Assembly: GCA_910578565.1 (NCBI GenBank)
Contig: CAJTQF010000002.1
Location: 61,658-125,657, forward strand
Length of the DNA: 64,000 nucleotides
From: an uncultured Christensenella sp.
GTDB lineage: Bacteria; Bacillota; Clostridia; Christensenellales; Borkfalkiaceae
Direction: 5' to 3'
In this document: piece after piece, positions 16,265-24,725 of the stretch
Position numbering within the stretch: position 1 is the first letter of the stretch
Layout: every line of letters starts with the position of its first letter
Notes under the pieces: model-generated
Databases searched by the model: none
What the model was told of the DNA's origin: nothing
The model's input: only the letters and a program-made list of their open reading frames with translations
Program-made: the position numbers and the translations under genes

Positions 16265-16273
16265 AATATATCA
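16265..16273 (-). promoter_or_regulatory. Extended -10 promoter of XRE copy 2, leaderless type
   Basis: TGATATATT on the minus strand is followed by 6 nt and then ATG. The same element precedes XRE copy 1, so the promoter was duplicated together with the gene. No good -35 was found. Confidence 0.45.
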
Positions 16274-16291
16274 AAAATCACTTTGAAACGC

Positions 16292-16320
16292 TTGACTGTT
16301 ACCAGTCGGTAACATATAAT
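16292..16320 (+). promoter_or_regulatory. Near-consensus promoter with palindromic operator and no gene downstream
   Basis: TTGACT (16292-16297), a 17-bp spacer and TATAAT (16315-16320) form a near-perfect vegetative promoter on the plus strand. An inverted repeat TGTTACCAGTCGGTAACA (16297-16314) fills the spacer, the position of a repressor operator. The 130 bp downstream contain no ORF longer than about 15 codons and end at the hairpin at 16429-16463. Confidence 0.75.
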
Positions 16321-16428
16321 AGAGATGTGTTGAGCGGAGTGTCAAGTTTCAATAAACAACTAATGCGCCTGTAATTCTGACAATACAACCTACGAAAACC
16401 GTTTCCGTTTATTGCAGGTAAACACTAT
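16321..16428 (+). ncRNA. Possible short transcript from the orphan promoter
   Basis: The stretch between the orphan promoter and the strong hairpin holds no supported gene. If transcribed it would give an RNA of about 135 nt ending in a 17-bp stem. It may be a small RNA, or a remnant of a lost repressor-controlled gene. The evidence is positional only. Confidence 0.3.
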
Positions 16429-16463
16429 ACGCCCGCCCGCGGAAATTTTCCGCGGGCGGGCGT
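16429..16463. terminator. Very stable hairpin between orphan promoter and DUF2207-like gene
   Basis: ACGCCCGCCCGCGGAAA pairs perfectly with TTTCCGCGGGCGGGCGT. It lies 3 bp after the stop of the minus-strand gene at 16467 and at the end of the plus-strand orphan transcript. The U-tract is poor on both strands. Confidence 0.6.
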
Positions 16464-16466
16464 CAT

Positions 16467-17531
16467 TTAAAACATTAAAGTTTCTCTCAGTTCGCCAAGG
16501 TACCAGGCGGGACCGTCAAGCGCAATCCTGTCAAACTTGGGCTTTAATTTTCCGGTTATTTTTAAAACGTAGCAATAGGGCAAAACGTTGAAGTAATAAC
16601 GCGGGTCTTCTTCCACCAGCTTTTCAATCTGCTCCACTTCGGCAAGCAGTAAAAACTTTTTAAAACCGCAAATTCTTGCGTAGTATTTAAGCTGTCTGTC
16701 GGAGCGGATATCTATTTTACTGTTTAAAATAAATATGTTTACCACACTCACCGCAAACGCGCACAAAAATAAAATTGCAACTTCAAGCGGCAGTGAATAA
16801 ATTAACACCGTTAAAGGCACGCCGCCGAACATCAAAAAAAACGGAATACACATATACCTTACAGCCGTGCCTTGGACTAAGCCGCCGTTTTCGTCAGGCA
16901 AATGGAAAATCAACGTCGGAAACGCTATCGCAACGAACGGAAAAATACATATTACCATTAAATTGTTTTGTATGGCAACCCCGACCGTAACAATTACCGC
17001 AACAAGTGCCGCGAACGTAGTTAACAAACATGCTATTTTTACGCCCTTAGACTTTTCAGCGGTAACTCTTTTTGCCTGCGCTTTGCCTGCGGTTGCAAGT
17101 TTTTCGTATAATGTTTTAAACCCCGAGAGAGCCGAAAGGGTATAAAACACTTTATTACTGCCGCAAAAAATGTAGGAAAAAAGCTGCTGTTCTAAGGCAA
17201 AAGTTCCGTCGTCGAAACAGTCGTCGCTTTCGGGGCGGGTTAAATCTTTTATTTTGGTAAGTTTCAGTCCGCGTTTGCAATCTTCTTCTATTTCGATAAA
17301 TCCGCGTTCCGCCCAGTAAAGCATAAGCGGGTTAAAAATTTCACGCATGTCTGCTTTTGCGCCGTAGTACTGAATGAAAATATCCAACGGCGACGCTCCG
17401 CGCGGCGGAAAATATTCAACGGGTTTTATTACCCTGCGTTTTTTTACCGCGCCTATTATAACGGGAATAAGCGACGCCGAAAGCGAAGCCGCAATAATTA
17501 AGGCAACTGCTATAATAAGTCCGATACTCAC
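16467..17531 (-). CDS. DUF2207-like membrane protein, copy 2
   Basis: Membrane protein of 354 residues. An N-terminal transmembrane helix is followed by a cytosolic segment beginning PRGASPLDIFIQYYG and a winged-helix-like part (LMLYWAERGFIEIEED). A pair of transmembrane helices (about 165-215) and another pair (about 225-270) follow, then a soluble tail. The PRGxSPLD block matches the C-terminal half of DUF2207 proteins, whose outer beta domain is absent. It overlaps the paralogous upstream gene by 4 bp. The function is unknown. Confidence 0.65.
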   Translation of the reverse strand: MSIGLIIAVALIIAASLSASLIPVIIGAVKKRRVIKPVEYFPPRGASPLDIFIQYYGAKADMREIFNPLMLYWAERGFIEIEEDCKRGLKLTKIKDLTRPESDDCFDDGTFALEQQLFSYIFCGSNKVFYTLSALSGFKTLYEKLATAGKAQAKRVTAEKSKGVKIACLLTTFAALVAVIVTVGVAIQNNLMVICIFPFVAIAFPTLIFHLPDENGGLVQGTAVRYMCIPFFLMFGGVPLTVLIYSLPLEVAILFLCAFAVSVVNIFILNSKIDIRSDRQLKYYARICGFKKFLLLAEVEQIEKLVEEDPRYYFNVLPYCYVLKITGKLKPKFDRIALDGPAWYLGELRETLMF

Positions 17532-18559
17532 AGCAACGCCCCCCTTTTGCCGTGTTCGCTTATATACCAGTCAGGCAGTCTGTCCGTCGAAAATTTTCGC
17601 TTTACAAGCGGTTTTATATTGAAAGCATACAAATAAGGCAACGCCTGATAATAGTCAACCCCGCTCAACTTTTTCTTGCCCGAAAACAATAAAAATTTTC
17701 TGTAATTCACAAGGTCTGAATAGTCGGCAAGGTTGTTCTTTTCGCGGTGGTCGATAAACTGTATTAAAACGTAAGTACCCAATACAAGAATTGCTATCGA
17801 AGCATAGGCAATGTACCACGGATCGAAAATGGAATTGAAAAATACCACAGTCAACGCAGTTGCCGCGCCCATCCAACCCATACTCCATATAAACCTGAAC
17901 CAAAAAGGAATTTCGCGCATGAACCTGAAAACGAACATTCCGAGCATCATCATAAACGGCGGAATTATACCCGTAAACGAACCCGTTATACACATATAAA
18001 TTCCGCACAAAGCAAAGGGCGCAAACGAAAGTATAAAAGTTACAACTTTAAGTTTGTAATGCTTTGACGAATACACCCCTTCATCTTCGCGCACGGCGTA
18101 ACTGCTTTTGATACACTTAACTTTGTCACGGGAAACAAGGGGCATTAATATATTTACCGTAATTTCACCGCGCCGCTGCGGTGTAAACAGGGAGTTGAAT
18201 ATATCCCTTTCGTGCATATATGTTCCGCGGTCGAAAAACACTGCGTTTTTACTGCTGTGAGCTGTCGGTTTTTTAAGGCAGACAAGTTTTACTTTGTAAC
18301 GGCTGACATACTCTACCCTTATGTATCCCAGTTGCGCCCAGTGGACAATAAGAGCGCGGGTAAGTCTGCGCGGATAGGTTTTTCCGATAAAAATTCTCTG
18401 AACGTCCAAAGGCGAAAAACCGCGCGGAAGCGCGGTTATTTTCTCTCTCTTTACATATGCCCGTGTGCGCAAGCCGTAAACTATCGCAAGTATACATATT
18501 GTGAGTATACAGGCGTAAACGGCTACGGCTACGATATGGTAGGGTATAGGTTTGTACAT
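17528..18559 (-). CDS. DUF2207-like membrane protein, copy 1
   Basis: Membrane protein of 343 residues with the same plan as its neighbour: N-terminal helix, PRGFSPLDVQRIFIG, LIVHWAQLGYIRVEYV, two central hydrophobic pairs and a soluble C-terminus ending with a WYISEHGKR-type motif (WYLGELRET in the paralogue). Sequence identity between the two is low outside these blocks, so the duplication is old. Its ATG lies 6 bp after the proS stop, suggesting cotranscription with proS. The function is unknown. Confidence 0.65.
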   Translation of the reverse strand: MYKPIPYHIVAVAVYACILTICILAIVYGLRTRAYVKREKITALPRGFSPLDVQRIFIGKTYPRRLTRALIVHWAQLGYIRVEYVSRYKVKLVCLKKPTAHSSKNAVFFDRGTYMHERDIFNSLFTPQRRGEITVNILMPLVSRDKVKCIKSSYAVREDEGVYSSKHYKLKVVTFILSFAPFALCGIYMCITGSFTGIIPPFMMMLGMFVFRFMREIPFWFRFIWSMGWMGAATALTVVFFNSIFDPWYIAYASIAILVLGTYVLIQFIDHREKNNLADYSDLVNYRKFLLFSGKKKLSGVDYYQALPYLYAFNIKPLVKRKFSTDRLPDWYISEHGKRGALL

Positions 18560-18564
18560 TTCAA

Positions 18565-19992
18565 TTAATATGCCCTTGCAAAAATTACGGTGTGTTCAGC
18601 TTTTTTACCGCATACCGCGCACTTGCAACTTGTTTCGCCTTCGGCAAAAACTCTCGCGGTTGCCGCGGTTTCCGTCTTTATCTTGTCTTCGCATCCGCGT
18701 AAGCCGCACCAGCCCGCTTTTACGAAGTTGCCGCCTTCCACGCCCTGCAAAATTCCGTTCAGGTCGTCAGCATAAACTATGCGTCCGTCGCGGCGTTTGC
18801 GCGCGCTTTCCAGCATATCTTTCTGCACGGCGGAAAGCAGGTTTGTTACCGTGTCTGCGATACCGTCAAGGGCGTACTCGCTCTTTTCAAGGCTGTCGCG
18901 GCGGAAAATCATAGCTTTGCCGTTTTCAATGTCGCGGGGACCGAGTTCTATCCTTAAAGGCACGCCCTTCATCTCCCACTCGTTGAACTTCCAGCCGGGG
19001 CTGTTGTCGCCGTCGTCAAGGGTCACCCTTACGCCCGCGCTTTCGAGTTTTTGTTTAAGGTCGGCGCAGGCTTCAAGCACGCCGCCCTTTTTTGCGGCTA
19101 TGGGAATTATGACAACCTGCACGGGTGCAACGACGGGCGGCAACACGAGTCCGCGGCTGTCGCCGTGAGCCATAATGAGCGCGCCGATAAGCCTTGTGGA
19201 AACGCCCCAGCTTGAAGTATATACGTACTTCTGAACGCCGTCCTTGTCAAGGTATTTTATATCGAACGCCTTTGCAAAATTCTGTCCTAAATAATGGGTT
19301 GTTCCCGCCTGCAAACTTTTGCCGTCCTTCATCATTGCTTCCATTCCGAAAGTTGCGACCGCGCCGGCGAATTTTTCCTTTTCGGTCTTTCTGCCGCATA
19401 TAACGGGAATAGCAAGACAGTTTTCGGCAAACTCTTTATAAACGCCCAGCATCTTCATAGTTTCGTCCAGCGCTTCTTCTTCGGAAGAGTGCGCGGTATG
19501 ACCTTCCTGCCACAAAAATTCGGACGTTCTTAAAAAGGGACGTGTAGTCTTTTCCCAACGCATTACGTTTGCCCACTGGTTTATAAGCACGGGCAAATCG
19601 CGGTAGGACTGAATCCATTTTGAATACATACTTCCGAAAATCGTTTCCGAAGTGGGGCGTATCGCCAAAGGTTCGGCAAGTTCTTCGCCGCCCGCGTGGG
19701 TCACAACCGCGACTTCGGGGGCAAAGCCTTCAACGTGCTCCGCTTCCTTTGTGAAGAAACTCATAGGTATGAGCAAAGGGAAATAAGCGTTCCGGTGCCC
19801 CGTGGCTTTAAACCTTTTATCCAGCTGAGACTGGATATTTTCCCATATGGCGTAACCGTAAGGGCGGATTACCATAGTGCCCTTTACGGGTCCGTAATCC
19901 ACAAGTCCCGTCTTTACCACAACGTCGGTATACCAACGGGGAAAGTCGGCTTCTATATCCGCAATCTGTTCAACAAAATTTTCCTTTGCCAT
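18565..19992 (-). CDS. proS: Proline--tRNA ligase, archaeal/eukaryotic-type (ProS type 3)
   Basis: Class II aminoacyl-tRNA synthetase charging tRNA-Pro, 475 residues. Motif 2 (WANVMRWEKTTRPFLRTSEFLWQEGHTAH), motif 3 and the C-terminal four-cysteine zinc site (CGLRGC, then CKCAVCG) mark the short form without the bacterial editing insert. The start at 19992 (MAKENFVEQI) has GGAG upstream; an in-frame ATG ten codons earlier has none. A palindrome, TAACCGCGGTTA, lies in its promoter. Confidence 0.95.
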   Translation of the reverse strand: MAKENFVEQIADIEADFPRWYTDVVVKTGLVDYGPVKGTMVIRPYGYAIWENIQSQLDKRFKATGHRNAYFPLLIPMSFFTKEAEHVEGFAPEVAVVTHAGGEELAEPLAIRPTSETIFGSMYSKWIQSYRDLPVLINQWANVMRWEKTTRPFLRTSEFLWQEGHTAHSSEEEALDETMKMLGVYKEFAENCLAIPVICGRKTEKEKFAGAVATFGMEAMMKDGKSLQAGTTHYLGQNFAKAFDIKYLDKDGVQKYVYTSSWGVSTRLIGALIMAHGDSRGLVLPPVVAPVQVVIIPIAAKKGGVLEACADLKQKLESAGVRVTLDDGDNSPGWKFNEWEMKGVPLRIELGPRDIENGKAMIFRRDSLEKSEYALDGIADTVTNLLSAVQKDMLESARKRRDGRIVYADDLNGILQGVEGGNFVKAGWCGLRGCEDKIKTETAATARVFAEGETSCKCAVCGKKAEHTVIFARAY

Positions 19993-20023
19993 TATATTTA
20001 CTCCAAAAATATGATTGAACAAA

Positions 20024-20052
20024 ATTATACCATAACCGCGGTTAAAAATAAA
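20024..20052 (-). promoter_or_regulatory. Probable proS promoter with palindrome
   Basis: TATAAT (20024-20029, minus strand) has TTTATT 17 bp upstream. A perfect 12-bp palindrome TAACCGCGGTTA (20033-20044) lies in the spacer. The -35 is weak, and the palindrome could be an operator or chance. Confidence 0.45.
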
Positions 20053-20127
20053 ACGATTTAAGCGGTATTTATCAAAATTTACCTGTTTGCAAAGGGTAAA
20101 AATTTTGGCGGAAACGGGGCGAAATAC

Positions 20128-20156
20128 TTGAATAAATAAGTTATAAGTTGTATAAT
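20128..20156 (+). promoter_or_regulatory. Promoter of the phosphohexomutase-transketolase operon, leaderless
   Basis: TTGAAT (20128-20133), a 17-bp spacer and TATAAT (20151-20156) are followed by 6 nt and the ATG at 20163. The predicted +1 is the A of the start codon. No ribosome binding site exists. Confidence 0.7.
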
Positions 20157-20162
20157 CGTATT

Positions 20163-21665
20163 ATGCAATGCGCATCATATAAACAACTGAAAAGCGGAAC
20201 GGACGTACGCGGAATAGCCGTAGGCGACAATTCGCCCGTCACTTTGACGGACGAAGCGGTTATTGCCATAAGCCGCGCGTATGCGACCTGGCTTAAACAA
20301 AAGTGTAAAAAACCGCGCCTTAAAATTGCCGTAGGCAACGACAGCAGAATTTCGGCGGAACGTATTGTGCGCTGTGTTAAAGAAGGGCTTACAAAAAGCG
20401 GCTGCGACGTGATTTACACGGGGCTGTCGTCCACACCTTCTATGTTCATACTTTTAAAAAAATCGGATTTCGGCTGCGACGGTTCGGTTATGATTACCGC
20501 GTCACACCTGCCTTACGACAGAAACGGACTTAAATTTTTCACACCAGACGGCGGTCTTGACGGAAAGGACGTAGACGAAATTTTAACTATTGCGGAAAGC
20601 GGAAAATTCGGCTGCGGTTCGGGCGTTTGCGAAGACAGGTCTTTTATGGACGGATATTCGCAAATTCTCGTAAGTCTTATCCGCACACAGACTGGTAAGG
20701 ACAAGCCGCTTGCGGGCAAGAAAATCATAGTTGACGCAGGCAACGGCGCGGGCGGATTTTTTGCGGACAAAGTTTTGAAACCGCTGGGCGCCGACACCGA
20801 AGGAAGCCAGTTTTTAAATCCTGACGGGACTTTCCCCAACCACGCCCCCAACCCCGAAGACAAACAAGCAATTAAGAGCCTTTCCGACGCGGTAATAAAG
20901 CACGGCGCCGACCTTGGCATTATCTTCGATACCGACGTGGACCGCGCGGGCGCGGTTGACTGCGACGGAAGCGAAATTAACCGTAACCGCCTTATAGCGT
21001 TGCTTGCCGCAATGCTTCTGCGCGATAAAAAGGGCGTTATCGTCACCGACTCGGTCACGAGCGACGGGCTTACGCAGTTCATACAAAACCTTGGCGGAAA
21101 ACACCTGCGTTACAAGCGCGGATACAAAAACGTTATAGACAAGTGCAACGAAATAAACGCAGGCGGCGGATACTCCCCCCTTGCGATTGAAACTTCGGGA
21201 CACGCCGCTTTTCTCGAAAACTATATGCTTGACGATGGCGCGTACGTAGTTGCGAAATTGCTTATATCACTTTCTAACGCAAAGGACGGCGAAAAACTGA
21301 CAAGCATTATCGCCGACCTGCCCGAAGCGGTTGAGAGCGACGAGATACGCCTGACGTTCAGCGAAAAATCAACCGATTTCAAAACAGAAGGCGCAAAAAT
21401 CATAGAAGACTTAAAGACCGCCGCGGCGGCTTCCGATAAAATGCGTCTTGCCCCCGAAAACCACGAAGGCGCGAGAATAAACTTTGCGAAGGACGCGGGC
21501 GACGGCTGGTTACTTTTAAGGCAGAGCGTACACGACCCCGTAATTCCGATAAACTTTGAAAGCAATACCCGCGGCGGAAACAAGCTGATGGCTGAAAAAC
21601 TTTTGGCTCTGTTGCAGGGGTACGAATTTTTAAACACCGAAAATTTAAAAAAATTTACATATTAG
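20163..21665 (+). CDS. Phosphomannomutase/phosphoglucomutase family enzyme
   Basis: Alpha-D-phosphohexomutase of 500 residues that moves phosphate between C1 and C6 of a hexose. The catalytic serine is S114 in ITASHLPYDRNG, the metal loop DTDVDRAG is near 260, the sugar-binding GYKNVID and ETSGHAAF blocks are present, and the C-terminal phosphate-binding region follows. A TTG codon in frame at 20148 overlaps the -10 region; the ATG at 20163 is preferred and coincides with the predicted transcription start. Transketolase follows after 9 bp. Confidence 0.9.
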   Translation: MQCASYKQLKSGTDVRGIAVGDNSPVTLTDEAVIAISRAYATWLKQKCKKPRLKIAVGNDSRISAERIVRCVKEGLTKSGCDVIYTGLSSTPSMFILLKKSDFGCDGSVMITASHLPYDRNGLKFFTPDGGLDGKDVDEILTIAESGKFGCGSGVCEDRSFMDGYSQILVSLIRTQTGKDKPLAGKKIIVDAGNGAGGFFADKVLKPLGADTEGSQFLNPDGTFPNHAPNPEDKQAIKSLSDAVIKHGADLGIIFDTDVDRAGAVDCDGSEINRNRLIALLAAMLLRDKKGVIVTDSVTSDGLTQFIQNLGGKHLRYKRGYKNVIDKCNEINAGGGYSPLAIETSGHAAFLENYMLDDGAYVVAKLLISLSNAKDGEKLTSIIADLPEAVESDEIRLTFSEKSTDFKTEGAKIIEDLKTAAAASDKMRLAPENHEGARINFAKDAGDGWLLLRQSVHDPVIPINFESNTRGGNKLMAEKLLALLQGYEFLNTENLKKFTY

Positions 21666-21674
21666 GAGAAAACC

Positions 21675-23657
21675 ATGTCTGTTGCCAAAAAGAGTGTTGA
21701 CACCGTAAGAATTCTGTCGTCGGAAGCAATTCAGCGCGCAAAATCCGGTCACCCCGGTATCTGTATAGGCGCCGCGCCCATAGGATACGAGCTGTTTGCC
21801 GATTTTCTGAATTTCAGTTATAAAAATCCCAAATGGGACAACCGTGACAGGTTTATTCTTTCGGCGGGACACGGCTCTATGCTGCTGTACTCCCTTTTAC
21901 ACCTGTTCGGCTACAATATTTCCCGCGAAGATATAATGAATTTCAGGCAGTTCGGTTCAATCACGCCCGGTCACCCCGAATACGGCAAGACCGAAGGGGT
22001 TGAAACTTCTACCGGTCCTTTGGGTCAGGGCGTGGGCAACGCGGTAGGTTTTGCCGTTGCCGAAGCTCACCTTGCGGCGATTTTCAACAGACCTTATTTC
22101 CCAGTAGTCGACCACTTTACTTACGTTCTCTGCGGCGACGGCTGCCTTGAAGAAGGTTTAAGCTATGAAGCCTGTTCTTTTGCGGGAACGCAGAAACTGG
22201 GTAAACTCATACTCTTATACGACAAAAACAACATAACCATAGAAGGCAATATTTCGCAGACTTTCAGCGAAGACCCCGCCGCGCGCTTTGCGGCGCAGGG
22301 CTGGCAGGTAATACGCGTGAACGACGCAAACAACCTGAACGCGCTTAAAGCGGCTATTGAACGCGCAAAGAGCGATTTGACCCGACCTTCCATTATCATC
22401 TGCCGCTCGGTCATAGGCTACGGTTCGCCGCTGGAAGACACCGCGGACGTACACGGCGCGCCTATGGGCGAAGCTAATCTTCAGAAGACAAAAGAATTTT
22501 ACGGTTGGACGGAACAGCCTTTTGCCGTACCCGAAGACGTAAAAGAACACTGTATGAACATTGCCGAACAGAAGCTGGAAGCCGAAGAAAACTGGAACAA
22601 GATGTTCAAAAAATACAAGCGCGAATATCCCGACCTTGCGGAAAAATACGAAAGATTTATGCAGGGCAACGAACCCGATTTCGGCGATATGCAGGAGCTT
22701 TTCCGTTTTGACAAGGACGAAGCGACAAGAACTTCCGGCGGAAAAATACTTAACAGGATTGCTGACGTAATGCCAAATCTTATGTCAGGTTCGGCAGACC
22801 TTGCCCCTTCCACCAAGACCGAACTGAAAGGAAAGGGATATTTTTCGCCCGACAACAGGGAAGGCAGAAACATTCATTTCGGCATACGCGAGCACGCAAT
22901 GGCGGCGATTTGCAACGGCATACAGTTGCACGGCGGACTGAGAATAGTTTGCTCCACCTTCTTCTCTTTCTCCGACTATATGAAGGGCGGCATAAGAATG
23001 AGCGCTCTTATGAACATTCCCGTCATTTACGTTATGACGCACGACTCTATAGGCGTAGGCGAAGACGGTCCCACGCACCAGCCTGTGGAACAGCTTATTT
23101 CGCTGCGCTCTATCCCGGGCATTAAAGTGTTCCGTCCCTGCGACGGTAAAGAAACCGCGGCGGCGTACATTTCGGCGTTTACGCAGGAATCCCCCACCGT
23201 TCTGGTTTTATCGAGACAGGATTTGCCCCAGTTCGAAGGCACGGGCATTAAGGCGCTTACGGGCGGGTATATACTTGCCGACTGCGACGGCACGCCAGAC
23301 GTAATTTTAATAGGCACAGGCTCGGAAACCGAACTTTGTATGGGTGCGAAACAAATTCTTGCAAGGGACAACATAAAGGCGCGCGTAGTTTCTATGCCCA
23401 GTATGGAAGAATTTGAAAAACAGACCGAAGAATATCAGGAATACGTACTGCCCAAAGCCGTAAAAGCAAGGGTATGCGTGGAAGCCGCTTCACACTTTGC
23501 CTGGTACAAATATGCGGGCGACTGCGGCGAAGTGCTTGCAATGTACTCGTTCGGCATTTCGGCGCCTGCAAAACAACTTTTCGAACATTTCGGATTTACC
23601 GCCCAGTCGGTTGCCGAACGTGCGAAACTTTCCATTTCAAAAGTCAGCGGAAAATAG
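21675..23657 (+). CDS. tkt: Transketolase
   Basis: Thiamine-diphosphate enzyme of the non-oxidative pentose phosphate pathway, 660 residues as a single full-length chain. Blocks seen are AKSGHPG near 23, SAGHGSMLLYSLL, TGPLGQGVGNAVG, the TPP motif CGDGCLEEG, and in the C-terminal half GIREHAMAA and THDSIGVGEDGPTHQP. AGGAG precedes the ATG. It is in an operon with the phosphohexomutase, linking sugar phosphate supply to nucleotide and wall sugars. Confidence 0.95.
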   Translation: MSVAKKSVDTVRILSSEAIQRAKSGHPGICIGAAPIGYELFADFLNFSYKNPKWDNRDRFILSAGHGSMLLYSLLHLFGYNISREDIMNFRQFGSITPGHPEYGKTEGVETSTGPLGQGVGNAVGFAVAEAHLAAIFNRPYFPVVDHFTYVLCGDGCLEEGLSYEACSFAGTQKLGKLILLYDKNNITIEGNISQTFSEDPAARFAAQGWQVIRVNDANNLNALKAAIERAKSDLTRPSIIICRSVIGYGSPLEDTADVHGAPMGEANLQKTKEFYGWTEQPFAVPEDVKEHCMNIAEQKLEAEENWNKMFKKYKREYPDLAEKYERFMQGNEPDFGDMQELFRFDKDEATRTSGGKILNRIADVMPNLMSGSADLAPSTKTELKGKGYFSPDNREGRNIHFGIREHAMAAICNGIQLHGGLRIVCSTFFSFSDYMKGGIRMSALMNIPVIYVMTHDSIGVGEDGPTHQPVEQLISLRSIPGIKVFRPCDGKETAAAYISAFTQESPTVLVLSRQDLPQFEGTGIKALTGGYILADCDGTPDVILIGTGSETELCMGAKQILARDNIKARVVSMPSMEEFEKQTEEYQEYVLPKAVKARVCVEAASHFAWYKYAGDCGEVLAMYSFGISAPAKQLFEHFGFTAQSVAERAKLSISKVSGK

Positions 23658-23673
23658 ATTTAAAAGAAATTTT

Positions 23674-23709
23674 AAATACATCTCCGGAAACACTTTCGGA
23701 GATGTATTT
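23674..23709. other. 13-bp inverted repeat between tkt and the dehydrogenase gene
   Basis: AAATACATCTCCG pairs perfectly with CGGAGATGTATTT around a 10-nt loop, starting 16 bp after the tkt stop and ending 17 bp before the next ATG. There is no U-run after it, so it may be a partial terminator or an mRNA-stabilising element that sets the level of the downstream gene. Confidence 0.6.
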
Positions 23710-23726
23710 GCAAAAGTGGAAAAATT

Positions 23727-24674
23727 ATGAAAATTGCGATAAATATCAGCGCGCTCGATTACGGCGACGTATGTTTTTCCGATTTTGAAAAGCTCGGCGA
23801 AGTTAAATATTTCGGCGAAGTGTCAAAGGACGAACTGTATTCGCTTGCCGCAGACTGCGACGCGCTTATCATAAACAAAATAGCCGTAGACGAGCAACTT
23901 CTTGTCTCCTGCCCTAATATTAAGTACATAGGACTGTTTTCAACGGGATACAACCTGATTGATATCGAAGCGTGCAAAAAACACGGCGTGACCGTATGCA
24001 ACGCGCCCGACTACTCTACAAACTCGGTTAGCCAGCATACGTTTGCCCTGCTGTTGAATTTTTACGGCGCAATCAATAAATACACTTCTTCCGTCGCGGG
24101 CGGGGACTGGATTAAGAGCGAAACTTTCAGTTACTATCTTGCGCCCATGCACGAGCTGTACGGAAAAACTTTCGGCGTGTTCGGATACGGTAATATCGGA
24201 AAAGCGGTTGCAAAAATTGCGGCGGCATTCGGCGCGGAAGTTATTGTCTGCTCCCGCACAAAGCCCGTTGACTGTCCCTATAAGACGGTCGATTTCGAAA
24301 CACTTTTAACGACAAGCGACATACTCTCCCTGCACTGCCCGCTAAATCAGGCTACGGCGAAAATTATCAACGCGGAAGCGCTTTCCAAAATGAAACAGAA
24401 CTGCGTGCTTATCAACACGGCCCGCGGCGGACTGATTGACGAAGCGGCGCTTACAGACGCCCTTAACGGCGGCAGAATTGCGGGCGCATGCCTTGACACC
24501 GTAAGCGAAGAGCCTATGAAGAAAGACAATCCGCTTGTCAATGCAAAAAACTGCCTTATAACGCCGCATATCGCCTGGATGCCCAAGGAAACAAGACAGC
24601 GTCTTATAGGCACGGTTGCGGCGAATCTTGGCGCGTTTATAGACGGCAATCCCCGAAACGTAATAACAAAATAA
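23727..24674 (+). CDS. D-isomer-specific 2-hydroxyacid dehydrogenase
   Basis: NAD-dependent oxidoreductase of 315 residues. The Rossmann motif is FGYGNIGKAVAKIA near 151. The catalytic Arg is in NTARGGLID (about 231), the Glu in SEEPM (about 260) and the His in TPHIAW (about 279). The closest general type is a glycerate/2-hydroxyacid reductase, but the substrate is not determined. It follows tkt after the 13-bp inverted repeat and ends at a strong terminator. Confidence 0.88.
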   Translation: MKIAINISALDYGDVCFSDFEKLGEVKYFGEVSKDELYSLAADCDALIINKIAVDEQLLVSCPNIKYIGLFSTGYNLIDIEACKKHGVTVCNAPDYSTNSVSQHTFALLLNFYGAINKYTSSVAGGDWIKSETFSYYLAPMHELYGKTFGVFGYGNIGKAVAKIAAAFGAEVIVCSRTKPVDCPYKTVDFETLLTTSDILSLHCPLNQATAKIINAEALSKMKQNCVLINTARGGLIDEAALTDALNGGRIAGACLDTVSEEPMKKDNPLVNAKNCLITPHIAWMPKETRQRLIGTVAANLGAFIDGNPRNVITK

Positions 24675-24691
24675 CGAAAACAAAATTATAA

Positions 24692-24724
24692 AAATGCGGC
24701 GCTTAATAATTAAGCGCCGCATTT
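24692..24724. terminator. Bidirectional terminator between convergent genes
   Basis: AAATGCGGCGCTTAA pairs with TTAAGCGCCGCATTT around a 3-nt loop. It is shared by the plus-strand dehydrogenase gene (ends 24674) and the minus-strand dehydratase-like gene (ends 24726). Confidence 0.88.
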
Positions 24725-24725
24725 G

